Positions 35,726-45,079 of a stretch of DNA of 64,000 nt are shown in pieces; position 1 is the stretch's first letter; each line of letters begins with the position of its first letter. The DNA is from Nitrospira sp. (GTDB lineage Bacteria > Nitrospirota > Nitrospiria > Nitrospirales > Nitrospiraceae): the NCBI GenBank assembly GCA_031315995.1, contig JALDRG010000005.1, forward strand, positions 124,001 to 188,000, given 5' to 3'. The notes under the pieces are model-generated. The model did no database searches. It saw only the letters and a program-made list of their open reading frames with translations, and was not told the origin of the DNA. The translations under genes and the position numbers were made by a program.

Positions 35726-36066
35726 GTTATGGCAGGCCGAGATCTGTCTGCCTCGTGAGATCGGGTGTGAGATCCATGGGGTCCGAAACATCGGCGAAGC
35801 AGAACACCTTCGGTGCCGGTTCGCGACGGGCTTTGAGGCCACGGCCCGACGGGGTGGTTCTGTATGGGTTGATACGCATGTTCGGGCTCCTGACCTCGGA
35901 ACGACTCTCCTGAGGTGCGGAGAGGAGTTATGCCGCGCTCACTGACCCTGGATCAGGATATCGCCTGAGAGTCGCCACCATAGCCACCATCTCTTTTATG
36001 GCGCATACTACCGTGTGGATAGAAGCCAGGCTTCTGGTTGATTTGTTGAACTGAGGAGGCATCACC
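35726..36066. other. Gene-free interval
   Basis: About 340 bp with no supported gene. The plus strand holds one 80-codon open stretch (LWQAEICLPREIGCEIHG ...) but no start codon or ribosome site is present. It could be the tail of a decayed gene. The last 20 nt contain the GAGGAGG of the gene at 36067. Confidence 0.4.
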
Positions 36067-36540
36067 ATGCGCAAGCGAATTATCGATCCCGTGCAGCCAG
36101 GCCGAACGCCGGCGGACCAGCAGTGGTTGAATGTGGAGGCGCTGGCTGAAGTGGAGATCTCCTCGGAGGACGTGGCCCATCCGATCGAGTCCGCGTTAGT
36201 GCCTGGCCGCACCTCGGGATGGCGCGCTGCGGGACCGGGAAAACAGACGATCCGGCTCCTCTTCTCGCAGCCCCAGCCGCTCAAGCGTATATGGCTCAAT
36301 TTTGTGGAGCCGGACATGGAACGCACGCAGGAGTATGTGGTGCGTTGGTCGCCGGATGGCGGGGAGTCGTTTCGAGAAATCGTGCGGCAACAGTGGAATT
36401 TCAGCCCGCAAGGCGCCACCTCCGAGGCGGAAGACCATCATGTCGACCTCCCGGCCGTAACGGTGCTGGAATTGGCGATTACCCCTGACACCAGCCGGGG
36501 GAGCGCGGTCGCGTCCTTGGCGCAGATGCGATTGGCATAG
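36067..36540 (+). CDS. Conserved hypothetical protein with a discoidin-like fold
   Basis: A 157-residue soluble protein. The pattern GWRAAGPGKQTIRLLFSQP ... RIWLNFVEPDMERTQEYVVRW ... REIVRQQWNFSPQGA ... VLELAITPD resembles F5/8 type C (galactose-binding-like) domains, in which a W-containing loop and a final strand recur. The binding partner is unknown. GAGGAGG is 7 nt before the ATG. There is no signal peptide. Confidence 0.7.
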   Translation: MRKRIIDPVQPGRTPADQQWLNVEALAEVEISSEDVAHPIESALVPGRTSGWRAAGPGKQTIRLLFSQPQPLKRIWLNFVEPDMERTQEYVVRWSPDGGESFREIVRQQWNFSPQGATSEAEDHHVDLPAVTVLELAITPDTSRGSAVASLAQMRLA

Positions 36541-36554
36541 ATCGCGGATCAGGA

Positions 36555-37995
36555 TTAACGAGCGAGAGGAATTTCGACCGCCAATTGAGCGGTCGGAGAC
36601 GAGCTGTTGTTCATCACGTACGTCGCCTCTTCATCCAGGCCGGCCGGTCGACTGGGAGAGATCGATTCGACGAGGAGATTCGCCGAGAACCGATCGAGCA
36701 TGCCGACTTCCTGCATCGTCAGCGGCGCAAATGGTTTGAGGGAGAGACGGACGGTGAGACTGAGCAACCCCCCTTCCGCCGGTGGTGGCATGGGAATCTC
36801 GGTTCGCTTTCCGGCGAGGACCTTGAGGGAGATTTTTCCCGTTTCCTGCGAAGGCCACCAGAGTCTGGTGCCGGCGGAGCCGAGGTTCTGGAGAATTTGC
36901 AGATAGGCATCCTGAGTAGTTTCTACCGTGATGCGGACCGGTTCCGTGCTTCCGGCAGCGGTGGACGCGGTCACTTCCTGGCTCTGTCCATCGGGTCCCC
37001 GTGTCACGAAGCTGTAGCGCAATCCTAACGGCTTCAGTTGGCCGGCAGATCCGGCAGCTTTTCCCGCCGACGCAAACTGGTCCATTCTCCTTTCCATCCG
37101 GTTGGTCTGCGGCGCTGGTTCGGCTGGTTGCTGCATGGCGCGTTCATTCTCCTGCGCCATTCCCTCTGTGCGGCTCGGATCTTCACCATAGAAGAGCGCT
37201 CGGGCGCTCAGCTTCGGTGTGATGAGGCCTGCAGCTGAGGAGTCGGCCTGCGTCTGCCTGAGGGATGGCACTGCCGCCGGTGCTGACGCGGCCGGAGCTG
37301 GAGAACCGGCGAATGATTTCTTGTCGGCTGATGCGGTCGCTTGCTCCGCTGTCTTGTCTGCTGCGGGAGCTCGCGGTTGTTCCCGCGATGCATCGCGCTC
37401 GCGCGGTGGCTGAGCGTTGTCGCCTGTAGTCTTGGCCTTGGGTTGTTTCTCCGGCAGGGCCGGCGTGGGCCGTTCGCGCCTCGCCGGTTTGTTGGTGAGG
37501 GGTTCTGTTTGTGCCGGGGCTGTCGCCGAGTCGGCGAGTTGTTTGGCCGTCAGTCGTGGCTCAGGTTCGGCCGGTTGTCTTGGGGGGGGGAGGCTGAGGG
37601 ACCTGGATGGATGGGGCGGCCTGCTGCGCCGCTTCAGTTGCGACCGATTGGGCGGCTCGATCGAGACTTTCCTGATAGATGCTGGTGCCGAACGCGACCG
37701 CGAAGATCGTGGCGGCGAGACCGCCCGCAACGGCGAGTCCTGCCGGTCGTCTGAACCAGTCCCACCAGGAGCGCTCACTGCGGGCTTCGGATGTGGCGGG
37801 CTGCTTCAGAGCCTGGATGAGCCTGCGACGCACGGCGGGATCGGACAACAATTCCTTCAAGGCCTGCTCATCCGACAGGGCGTTGAACAAGGCTTGGTCT
37901 TGCAAGGCCGCCGCATAGAGCCGGAAGCGCTCCTCTTGCGTCAGGGTATCCGCCGCAAAGCCACCGAGCAATTTTTCGAGTTCTTGTTCAGGCAT
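36555..37995 (-). CDS. Putative anti-sigma factor with DUF4384 domain, split by a one-base frameshift
   Basis: Read from 37995, the first frame (144 residues) has an acidic helical start (ELEKLLGGFAADTLTQEER), AVRRRLIQAL, one transmembrane helix (about 85-105) and ends just past a CCC run. A second frame continues to 36555 with a Pro/Ala/Lys-rich linker and a DUF4384 domain (VRITVETTQDAYLQILQNLG, LWWPSQETGKI, FAPLTMQEVGM). Joining the two by removing one C from the nine-C tract gives about 479 residues. The gene follows the ECF sigma factor gene, so an anti-sigma role is the best guess. As written, the membrane part and the periplasmic part are separate. Confidence 0.75.
37582..37590 (-). repeat. 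Nine-C homopolymer at the frameshift point
   Basis: Nine consecutive Cs on the coding (minus) strand lie where the two frames of the anti-sigma gene meet. Eight or eleven Cs would give one continuous frame. Confidence 0.85.
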
Positions 37996-38088
37996 CGCAG
38001 GTCGTCATTCGTAAACGATATCTCGTATTCTACAAAAATGTTCAGGTCTCAGTGCACGATTGAATTTTCCACATTGAGCATGAGGGTA

Positions 38089-38586
38089 TCATTCCCACGA
38101 GTCACCCATCAGACTCAACAACTGTTTCCGGCAACGCGAATCCCAGGTGTAAATGGTGTTGATCGACTGTTGGCCCATGAGCTGCTGAATCTGCGGAAAG
38201 CTGTTCCCTTCCAATTTCAACCTGAACAATTCTCGACAGCGTTCCCCGAGTCGGGTCACCGCCGACAACAGACGATCCACGCGTTGCTTCTGATCAAGGT
38301 GCGTTGCCGGATCATCGATCGGATTGGCCAGCGGCAGATCATCGACCGATTCCTGATTATACTCGCCCCGACGCAGTGCCTTGCGATGGGCATCGAGCAT
38401 TTTGAACCGGAGCACTTGAAAGGCCAGAGGAACCAGTTCGGTCAGTTCGGTGACGCGCGCGTACTTTTCATGCAGGAGCACCAGGACCTCCTGCGTCAGA
38501 TCTTCGGCCAGTTCCCTCGATACACGTGATGTCGCGAAGGCCAGAATCCTTTCGCGCAGGCTGTTGATGATCTCGTCTCGCGTCAT
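38089..38586 (-). CDS. ECF-type RNA polymerase sigma factor
   Basis: A 165-residue sigma factor with region 2 (AEDLTQEVLVLLHEKY, QVLRFKMLDAHRKA) and region 4 (LTRLGERCRELFRLKLEGNSF and SINTIYTWDSRCRKQL). It precedes the putative anti-sigma gene by 93 bp and follows the amidohydrolase gene by 11 bp. The region 4 recognition helix is atypical, so the target promoter cannot be guessed. Confidence 0.88.
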   Translation of the reverse strand: MTRDEIINSLRERILAFATSRVSRELAEDLTQEVLVLLHEKYARVTELTELVPLAFQVLRFKMLDAHRKALRRGEYNQESVDDLPLANPIDDPATHLDQKQRVDRLLSAVTRLGERCRELFRLKLEGNSFPQIQQLMGQQSINTIYTWDSRCRKQLLSLMGDSWE

Positions 38587-38597
38587 GGAGGTGTCGC

Positions 38598-39590
38598 TCA
38601 GTGGCTTGTCTTCGCCGACGAATGGGAACGTAGGTCTCCGAACGAGCGAAAGCCGAGGCGCAGTCCGTTACACACCTCGACTTGTCGGTCGAAGCGATTT
38701 TTGGTCCGCATCATCTTCCGCAACGACCCGAGTGTCACTCGGCCCCATGCTGCCACATGGAAGACCGACAATGGATAGTCGGTACCGAAGAGCAGGCGCT
38801 CATGTATCTCCGGATACTTCCGCAGGTGCAGGAGCATCCGGATGCGGTTCGGCAAGGTGAGGGCGGAAATGTCCGAATAAAAATGCGGGTAACGCGCCAC
38901 GAGGTCGCGCAAGGTCGGAAGAAATTTTTCATAGAGGATCAGCCCATAGCTGCAGGCATGGGCCGCGATGACGGTGGCGCCTTCATCCAAGGCCAGGCGA
39001 AGGCGATCCGGATCGCCCACGGATTGATCTTTGCCGATCAAGCTGAATTCGTAGCCGACATGACTGAGAAACGGCAGCTTCCGTTCCGCCAAGGCGCGAT
39101 AGAAAGGTTTGTACTTCGGATTGGCCGGGTCGAACTGTTTCGCATTCGGCAGCACCTTGACCAGTACGGCCCCGGCATCCGCGCAACGATGTAATTCATC
39201 GATGGCATCCCGCCGTTGCGGGTTGATGGAGACGCCTGCGAGGAATTCGTCGGGATGGGCTTGCGCCGTCTTCAGCACATAGTCGTTGCCGATGAGAAAG
39301 TCGGTCTGGGCTTGATTCAGCCGGCCGTTCTGGTCGTAGACGCCGTCCATGCCGAGGAGCACCGCCTGGCGCACGTGGCGTGACGCCTTTAACTCCGTCA
39401 GCAGATCGGCGAGATATTTCTGATTTGCCTCGCGGGGCTGGTCCGGGGAGAGTCCATGCTTCCACAGGAGGAATCGAAACAATGGGCTCTTCAGCATCTT
39501 GGGCGAAATGTAGCAGCCGTTGTCGCTGTCCGGCAGCGCGGCCAGATGGACATGGCAGTCGATCAGTGGTTTTGTAACCGGGTTCGTCAT
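38598..39590 (-). CDS. Amidohydrolase family (amidohydrolase-2) protein
   Basis: A 330-residue TIM-barrel hydrolase: LIDCHVHLAAL (H13, H15), a conserved H in HVGYEF, HACSYG, and a late FGTDYPLSVF aspartate. It matches the PF04909 type rather than the urease-like type. The ATG at 39590 starts five residues upstream of the family motif. It lies between the Aas-type gene and the sigma factor gene. Substrate unknown. Confidence 0.85.
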   Translation of the reverse strand: MTNPVTKPLIDCHVHLAALPDSDNGCYISPKMLKSPLFRFLLWKHGLSPDQPREANQKYLADLLTELKASRHVRQAVLLGMDGVYDQNGRLNQAQTDFLIGNDYVLKTAQAHPDEFLAGVSINPQRRDAIDELHRCADAGAVLVKVLPNAKQFDPANPKYKPFYRALAERKLPFLSHVGYEFSLIGKDQSVGDPDRLRLALDEGATVIAAHACSYGLILYEKFLPTLRDLVARYPHFYSDISALTLPNRIRMLLHLRKYPEIHERLLFGTDYPLSVFHVAAWGRVTLGSLRKMMRTKNRFDRQVEVCNGLRLGFRSFGDLRSHSSAKTSH

Positions 39591-39633
39591 CCTGTGTGGG
39601 AGAGTCTGCTGCTCCTCTTTCGTTCGAGACGGT

Positions 39634-42600
39634 TCATGTATCACGCGCGCTCAGCCGTTCCATCGCAATCCGCTTGAGGGCTCGGAGATCCAGTTTGCCT
39701 GTTCCCAGGATCGGAAGGGCCTCGACCTTGATGCAGTGCGTGCGCGAGGGCAAAAACAGATTGGGGAGCCCTGAGGCCGACGCTTTGGCGAGGATCTCCG
39801 GAATCCTGCCGTCGGCGAGCGTATGGAGGACGGCCAGCTGTTCGCCTTTCCGCTCGTCCGGCACGCCGGTGACCGCGAAAACCTGAATCTCTTCGCCTGA
39901 CGCCACTTGGAGGGCTTCTTCCACCTGCCGATGCGGCACCATTTCACCGCCGATTTTGGAAAAGCGCGAGAGCCGATCCGTAATGGTCAGAAATCCATCG
40001 TCGTCGAGCGTGGCGATGTCACCGGTAATATACCATCCGTCACGGATGGCTTGGGCCGTCAAATCCTCCCGACCCAGATAGCCGTTCATCACGTTCGGTC
40101 CTTTGACCAGTAACATGCCCGCCGTGCCGGGTGGGAGGATCGCGAAGCTGTCCGGATCGACGATGCGGACAGACACGCCGGGCAGCGGCTGGCCGACGGT
40201 TCCGCGCCGGGAGGCCGGTTGGAAGAAGCCCGCGGCCCGGAAATCCGGGCAGTTGACGGCGATCACCGGGGCGCATTCCGTGACGCCATAACCCTCGATC
40301 GGGCCGATACCGAATCGGTCTTCGAAGGTCTGGCACAGGCGAAGGGACAGCTTCTCCGCTCCCGTGAGGACGACTCGTAGCGTGCTGAACTGTTCCGGGG
40401 TGCAGCGCCGTTGATAGAGTTGCAGAAACGTGGGTGTGCAGACCAGAAATGTCAGGCGATGTTTGGCGCAGAGGTCACCGATGGCCGTCACGTCGAGCGG
40501 CGAAGGGTGGAAGACGGTTGCGGCCCCGTTGAGGGTCACGTACCAGAACACGAGATATCCGAACGAATGGAAGAGCGGAAGAATGCCCAGGATCCGATCA
40601 TCCGCGGACAAGGGAAGAACCTGCGACACGGCCTGCACATTCGCGTCGATGCTGAAGTGCGAGAGCATGACGCCCTTCGGTTCGCCGGTGCTGCCGCTAC
40701 TGAAGATGATGGTGGCGAGATGGTCCATCGTGACCCGTTCGGTCTGGCCGCAGGCAGATTCGATGAGTCGGAGCGGGGCCAGCACGGCGAGGGCGGCAGC
40801 CATGGCTTTCTCGCGGGTTCCAATGGCGGCGCCGATGTCTTCCAGCCAGAGAATCGTCGGTCCCTCCGGGAGTTCGAGTTGGGCTTTGTCCACAAACTTG
40901 CGGCTCGTGACGATGGTGCGGAGCTGCGCTTGGCGAACCGCTGCTTCCAGTCCGGCTTTGCCGACGGTGTAGTTGAGGTTGACGCAGGTACGACCGGCGA
41001 GCGTGGCGGCGACCGTGGTCAACGCTCCCGCGACGGTCGGCGGCAGCAGCAGGCCCACATGCGGTTGGCCTTGCCAGTGGAGTTTCAGCGCGCGAGCCAG
41101 TCCGATTGCTCCGATCAAGGCCTGCAGCGCGGAGACGTGCGGCTTGGTCGCATCGGCCATCGCCAGGCGGAAAGGATGCCGTCGCATAGTGCTGATAAAT
41201 GCCTGGTGCAAAGGGCGCCGCGTGGGTTTCCGCAACTGCCAGGCGCTTTCGCCGAGTTCGCGGACGAGGCGACGGAGTTCATGGGCCGGTGTCTCGGAGT
41301 GAACCGGGGCGCCGAACGAGACCGTGACAGGATAGGGAATATGTTCCGGCCATTTGGCGAGGAAGCGCCCGCCGACGAAACTGAAAATGCTGCCCCAGAC
41401 GCGATCCAGATGAACCGGCACCACCGGAACGTCGCGTCCTTTTACGATCCGTTCGAATCCACGGCGGAACGGCAAGAGATTGCCGGTGCGGGTGATTTGG
41501 CCTTCAGGAAAAATGCATACGAGGTCGCCGGCATCAAGTGCGTGACCCGCTTCGCGCAGGGCACGCAGGATCACACGGGGCCCTCCTTCGGACGAAATCG
41601 GAATCACCTGCAAGGCCCGCATGAAGGGTTTGAAGATGGGATGATTCACGTACTGGGCCTCGACCACGAACCGGATGGGGCGATCCAGGCTCGCGATCAG
41701 CAGAAAGCCGTCGATGAAGGAGATGTGGTTGGGCACCAGGAGGGCGCCGCCCGTGACCGGCACGTGCGTCTGCCCGACGAGGCGCAGGCGATAGATAGTA
41801 TTCGTCAGCAGCACGAGCACCAAGCGCAGGAACGTTTCGGGCATGAGCCACATCGCCCAGGCCGTTCCGATCGTGGTGGCGAGGGCCGTGGCGAGAAAAA
41901 TGCCGACGGTCGAGAGGCCTGCGTTGGCCAGCGCGCCGCCACTCAGCGAGCCCAGCAGAATACCGGTGAAGACACAGATGTTTTCGAGGGCGATCACCGA
42001 TCCTCGCCGGTCGTGCGGCGCGCGCCATTGGACGAGGGCATTGATGGGAATGAAGATGAGCGCACTCGCCATTCCTAATGCGAGCATGAGCGCGAGGGTG
42101 CCGCTGAACGGCGGCGTCCACCAGCCGAGGATCAACAGGAAGATCGCGACTCCGGCCGCCCCCAGGGGAACCAGCCCGTATTCGACACGAGATCGGGAGA
42201 GTCGTCCGACGACGAGTGCGCCCAGCCCGATGCCCACGGAGATCAACGCGGAGGGAACGGTTGCCAATGCGTCCGAGAGGCCCAGCACCGCCTTCGCATA
42301 GACCAGCACGTTCTGGACGACGAGGCTGGCAATGGTCCAGAAAAAGACTGCGCCGGTGATGGCCAGACGCAGCAGGCGATCGGCTTGTAATGCACACCAG
42401 GCGCCGCGCAACGTGTCGAACAAGCCGCCTGCCGACCGGGCCGGTGGCACGTGAGGGACGGCCCAGGCTGCGACGAACCCGATCGATGCGAGGAGGGTCA
42501 AGGCGAGCGGGGCGATCCAGGGTTGCTCGCCCGCGCCGGCCAAGAGGAAGCCTCCGGCGGTGGTGCCGGTCAAGATCGCGAGGAACGTGAACAACTCCAG

Positions 42601-43074
42601 GATACTGTTGCCGCGCGCGAGTTGTTCATGCAGGAGCAGTTCGGGAAGAATGCCGTATTTGGCGGGACTGAAGATCGCACTGTGGACGCCCATACAGGCC
42701 AGGATCACGAGGGCCCAGAGGCCTCCAGTCGGATGGAACAGCAGGGCGATGGTGGCCCCGGCCATGAGCAGGACCTCCACCGCTTTCATCGTGACGATGA
42801 TGGTGCGCTTGCTCATGCGATCGGCAAAAAACCCGGCTACAAATGAGGTCAGCACCAGCGGTAAGGTGAACACGACCATGGCGAGGGTGGTCTGGGTCTG
42901 GGAAGCCGTTTCGAGCTGCTGTCCCGGTGAGAGCAGGTCCGCCGCCGCTCTGATGCCCAGGAGCGCGACCATGAATTTCCAGGCGTTGTCATTGAAGGCG
43001 CCGCAAAACTGCGCGATGAGCAGTCCACGCAGCGGCAACCGGGTGGGTGGTGAGGTGTCTGGATGGGAATCGAT
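39634..43074 (-). CDS. Trifunctional MFS/acyltransferase/acyl-ACP synthetase (Aas/LplT-like)
   Basis: A protein of about 1146 residues. Residues 15-410 are an LplT-type MFS lysophospholipid transporter (LIAQFCGAFNDNAWKFM, FSPAKYGILPELL). From about 420 follows PlsC-type acyltransferase (NHISFIDGFLL, FPEGQITRTG). From about 640 an AMP-binding acyl-ACP synthetase (IIFSSGSTGEPKGVM, YGVTECAPV, GWYITGDIA, KIGGEMVPH). It would flip and re-acylate lysophospholipids. The start is odd: AGGAGG is followed 5 nt later by ATC (43074), with no ATG/GTG/TTG near. An in-frame TTG at 43038 or 43239 is the canonical alternative. Confidence 0.85.
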   Translation of the reverse strand: MDSHPDTSPPTRLPLRGLLIAQFCGAFNDNAWKFMVALLGIRAAADLLSPGQQLETASQTQTTLAMVVFTLPLVLTSFVAGFFADRMSKRTIIVTMKAVEVLLMAGATIALLFHPTGGLWALVILACMGVHSAIFSPAKYGILPELLLHEQLARGNSILELFTFLAILTGTTAGGFLLAGAGEQPWIAPLALTLLASIGFVAAWAVPHVPPARSAGGLFDTLRGAWCALQADRLLRLAITGAVFFWTIASLVVQNVLVYAKAVLGLSDALATVPSALISVGIGLGALVVGRLSRSRVEYGLVPLGAAGVAIFLLILGWWTPPFSGTLALMLALGMASALIFIPINALVQWRAPHDRRGSVIALENICVFTGILLGSLSGGALANAGLSTVGIFLATALATTIGTAWAMWLMPETFLRLVLVLLTNTIYRLRLVGQTHVPVTGGALLVPNHISFIDGFLLIASLDRPIRFVVEAQYVNHPIFKPFMRALQVIPISSEGGPRVILRALREAGHALDAGDLVCIFPEGQITRTGNLLPFRRGFERIVKGRDVPVVPVHLDRVWGSIFSFVGGRFLAKWPEHIPYPVTVSFGAPVHSETPAHELRRLVRELGESAWQLRKPTRRPLHQAFISTMRRHPFRLAMADATKPHVSALQALIGAIGLARALKLHWQGQPHVGLLLPPTVAGALTTVAATLAGRTCVNLNYTVGKAGLEAAVRQAQLRTIVTSRKFVDKAQLELPEGPTILWLEDIGAAIGTREKAMAAALAVLAPLRLIESACGQTERVTMDHLATIIFSSGSTGEPKGVMLSHFSIDANVQAVSQVLPLSADDRILGILPLFHSFGYLVFWYVTLNGAATVFHPSPLDVTAIGDLCAKHRLTFLVCTPTFLQLYQRRCTPEQFSTLRVVLTGAEKLSLRLCQTFEDRFGIGPIEGYGVTECAPVIAVNCPDFRAAGFFQPASRRGTVGQPLPGVSVRIVDPDSFAILPPGTAGMLLVKGPNVMNGYLGREDLTAQAIRDGWYITGDIATLDDDGFLTITDRLSRFSKIGGEMVPHRQVEEALQVASGEEIQVFAVTGVPDERKGEQLAVLHTLADGRIPEILAKASASGLPNLFLPSRTHCIKVEALPILGTGKLDLRALKRIAMERLSARDT

Positions 43075-43160
43075 ATGCGCCTCCTGTGAGTATGTGCAAT
43101 CGCCCGTGAATCGACAATCGATGACGCAGTCTGCCGAAATTGCCGCAATGATGCAACGCG

Positions 43161-45050
43161 TTATCGCAGCGTGGCCGGGGGGCTTTCTACCGGCAGTCCT
43201 TCGAGCGCCATGATCCGCAGGGCATTGGTCGTGGGGCAAGGGCCTGGTTTCAAACGATAGTCGAAGTGCAACGCGCCTTCCGCCACGGTTTCCTGAAAGT
43301 GCACGTTGGTGACGTTGGGGAGTTGGCGCTCCAATTCGGTCAGCTCCAGGTCATGGGTGGTGACGAGACCAAAGCCGTTTCCCCCGGCGAGGGCGGCAAT
43401 GAGGGCGCGACCTCCGATGAGCCGCTCCCGGTTGTTGGTGCCTTTGAAGACTTCGTCGATCAGCCAGAGCACGGGAGGGCCTTCCATGTCCTGCGCGCGG
43501 TCGAGAATGGTTTTGAGCCGTTTGACTTCGGCATAAAAAAATGAGAGCCCGCCGTCGAGCGAATCATCCACCCGGATGCAGCTGCCGATTCGCAGCAGAG
43601 ACCAGCGGAACGATGTGGCGCAGACAGGCCCGCCCGCCTGTGCGAGGCAGGTGTTGATGCCGATCGTTCTGAGAAACGTGCTTTTCCCCGACATGTTGGA
43701 CCCGGTCACCAGAAACATGCGTCCACGCCCCTGGAGCGCAATGTGATTGGCCACGCGAACCCCTGCAGGGATGAGGGGATGCGCCAGTCCCTGCGCCTCG
43801 AGGATCGGTCCGGCACCATTGGTGTGGCCGGCCGCATCCGGCTGATGCAATGTGGGCCAGGGGTAGTCCGGGTGCAAATACGCGAAGGTCGCTAAGGATG
43901 CCGCGGCGTCCAATTCGGCCAGCAGTTCAAACCATTGCGGCGCGACGGCCGCGATTCTGTCCTGCAAGTGCTGCAGGCGATAGGTGTGGTAGAGATCCCA
44001 GGGGCCGATGGCGTTGATGAGGTAATGCACCAAGGGATGGGCCCGCACGCTGAGCCGGTTCATGAGGGAGGCGGCGTGTTTCAGCGAGGTGGAGGGCCTG
44101 CTGTGTGGCTGCAGGAGCGGACGGCACAGTTGAGCCAGGCGAGGACTGTCACGGTACGATCGTCGCTCCAGATAGCCGAGTACGGCGCTGAGTCGCTCCA
44201 GTTGCCGATGCAGTGATTGGGCATGGTCGAAGATTTCTTCCGAGCGGCTGCGCACCGAGAGAAACAGGACTGCGTAGAGACCGAACGACAACATCCAATA
44301 GTTGCCGAGACCGTACGACAGATCGGCGAGCAAAAGGCCGGCCGTGGCGAGCGCGAGGACGGTTTCGGTCAACAACATGGGCATGAAGCTGGAATGGTCC
44401 ACTCGCTTCCGGAGCACCAAGAGGAGTCGTCGTCCGTCGATATCGGCGTCCTCGACCGACTGGGCTTCCAATGACAATCGGTCCCTGAGCAGCGAGAGGG
44501 GCATTAATTCCCTGATGAGGGCCTGCCGTTCGATCCATTGCGCGGGCTGAGGCGGCTGATCGAATAGCCACGAAGCCAGGCGGTCTTGGCCCTGCGACGA
44601 GATGGTGTTGTCGATCAAGTGCAGGAGTGAATGGGGGCCGGCGAGATCGAGGTCGGTGGCATAGGCGTGTCGTTCAGGCACTGTCACCGGCCGAAACGGA
44701 ATGTCCGTCCAGTTCAGTCGCATGCGCGCGAGATGAATCTGTTTGACGCCTTGCCAGCGCCGGAGCCGGTGCAAGCGATCTTCGAGCCTGTTATGATACC
44801 AGGCCACAATGAGGAACAGGATGACGCTCGCCGCGAGTGTGGCATTGCCGAAGAGGGTCCAGCCTAATTTGTGCGGGAGGATGGAGCCGAATAGTCCGAC
44901 GGCAAAGATTGCGAGCCGCCAACTCGTAAACCGTGCGCTGGCGCGGCGGCCGTTCATCTCGAAGCGTGCCGCGCGGCGTAGTACGCGGTCGAGACTGCGC
45001 TCGCGAGCCGGCGCGCATCGCGATGGTGTGGATTCTATGTTTGGTTGCAT
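43161..45050 (-). CDS. MutS-family ATPase with N-terminal membrane helices
   Basis: A 629-residue protein. Two hydrophobic segments (about 35-75) and another pair near 225-270 are followed by a helical core and a MutS-type ATPase: Walker A TGSNMSGKSTF (about 446-456), LWLIDEVFKGTNN (Walker B) and VTTHDLEL. The mismatch-binding domain of MutS1 is missing. This is the membrane-associated MutS-like group. Role unknown; DNA mismatch repair is not implied. The ATG at 45050 has no ribosome site; the prmA gene is divergent, 30 bp away. Confidence 0.85.
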   Translation of the reverse strand: MQPNIESTPSRCAPARERSLDRVLRRAARFEMNGRRASARFTSWRLAIFAVGLFGSILPHKLGWTLFGNATLAASVILFLIVAWYHNRLEDRLHRLRRWQGVKQIHLARMRLNWTDIPFRPVTVPERHAYATDLDLAGPHSLLHLIDNTISSQGQDRLASWLFDQPPQPAQWIERQALIRELMPLSLLRDRLSLEAQSVEDADIDGRRLLLVLRKRVDHSSFMPMLLTETVLALATAGLLLADLSYGLGNYWMLSFGLYAVLFLSVRSRSEEIFDHAQSLHRQLERLSAVLGYLERRSYRDSPRLAQLCRPLLQPHSRPSTSLKHAASLMNRLSVRAHPLVHYLINAIGPWDLYHTYRLQHLQDRIAAVAPQWFELLAELDAAASLATFAYLHPDYPWPTLHQPDAAGHTNGAGPILEAQGLAHPLIPAGVRVANHIALQGRGRMFLVTGSNMSGKSTFLRTIGINTCLAQAGGPVCATSFRWSLLRIGSCIRVDDSLDGGLSFFYAEVKRLKTILDRAQDMEGPPVLWLIDEVFKGTNNRERLIGGRALIAALAGGNGFGLVTTHDLELTELERQLPNVTNVHFQETVAEGALHFDYRLKPGPCPTTNALRIMALEGLPVESPPATLR

Positions 45051-45079
45051 CGTACTGCAGACGATACTGGGAGTCTGAG

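Noticed and set aside
40411..42078. A 555-codon open frame on plus opposite the Aas-like gene
   Set aside because: It is a GC-rich antisense shadow of a protein with clear MFS, PlsC and AMP-binding motifs; its own translation has no known motif.
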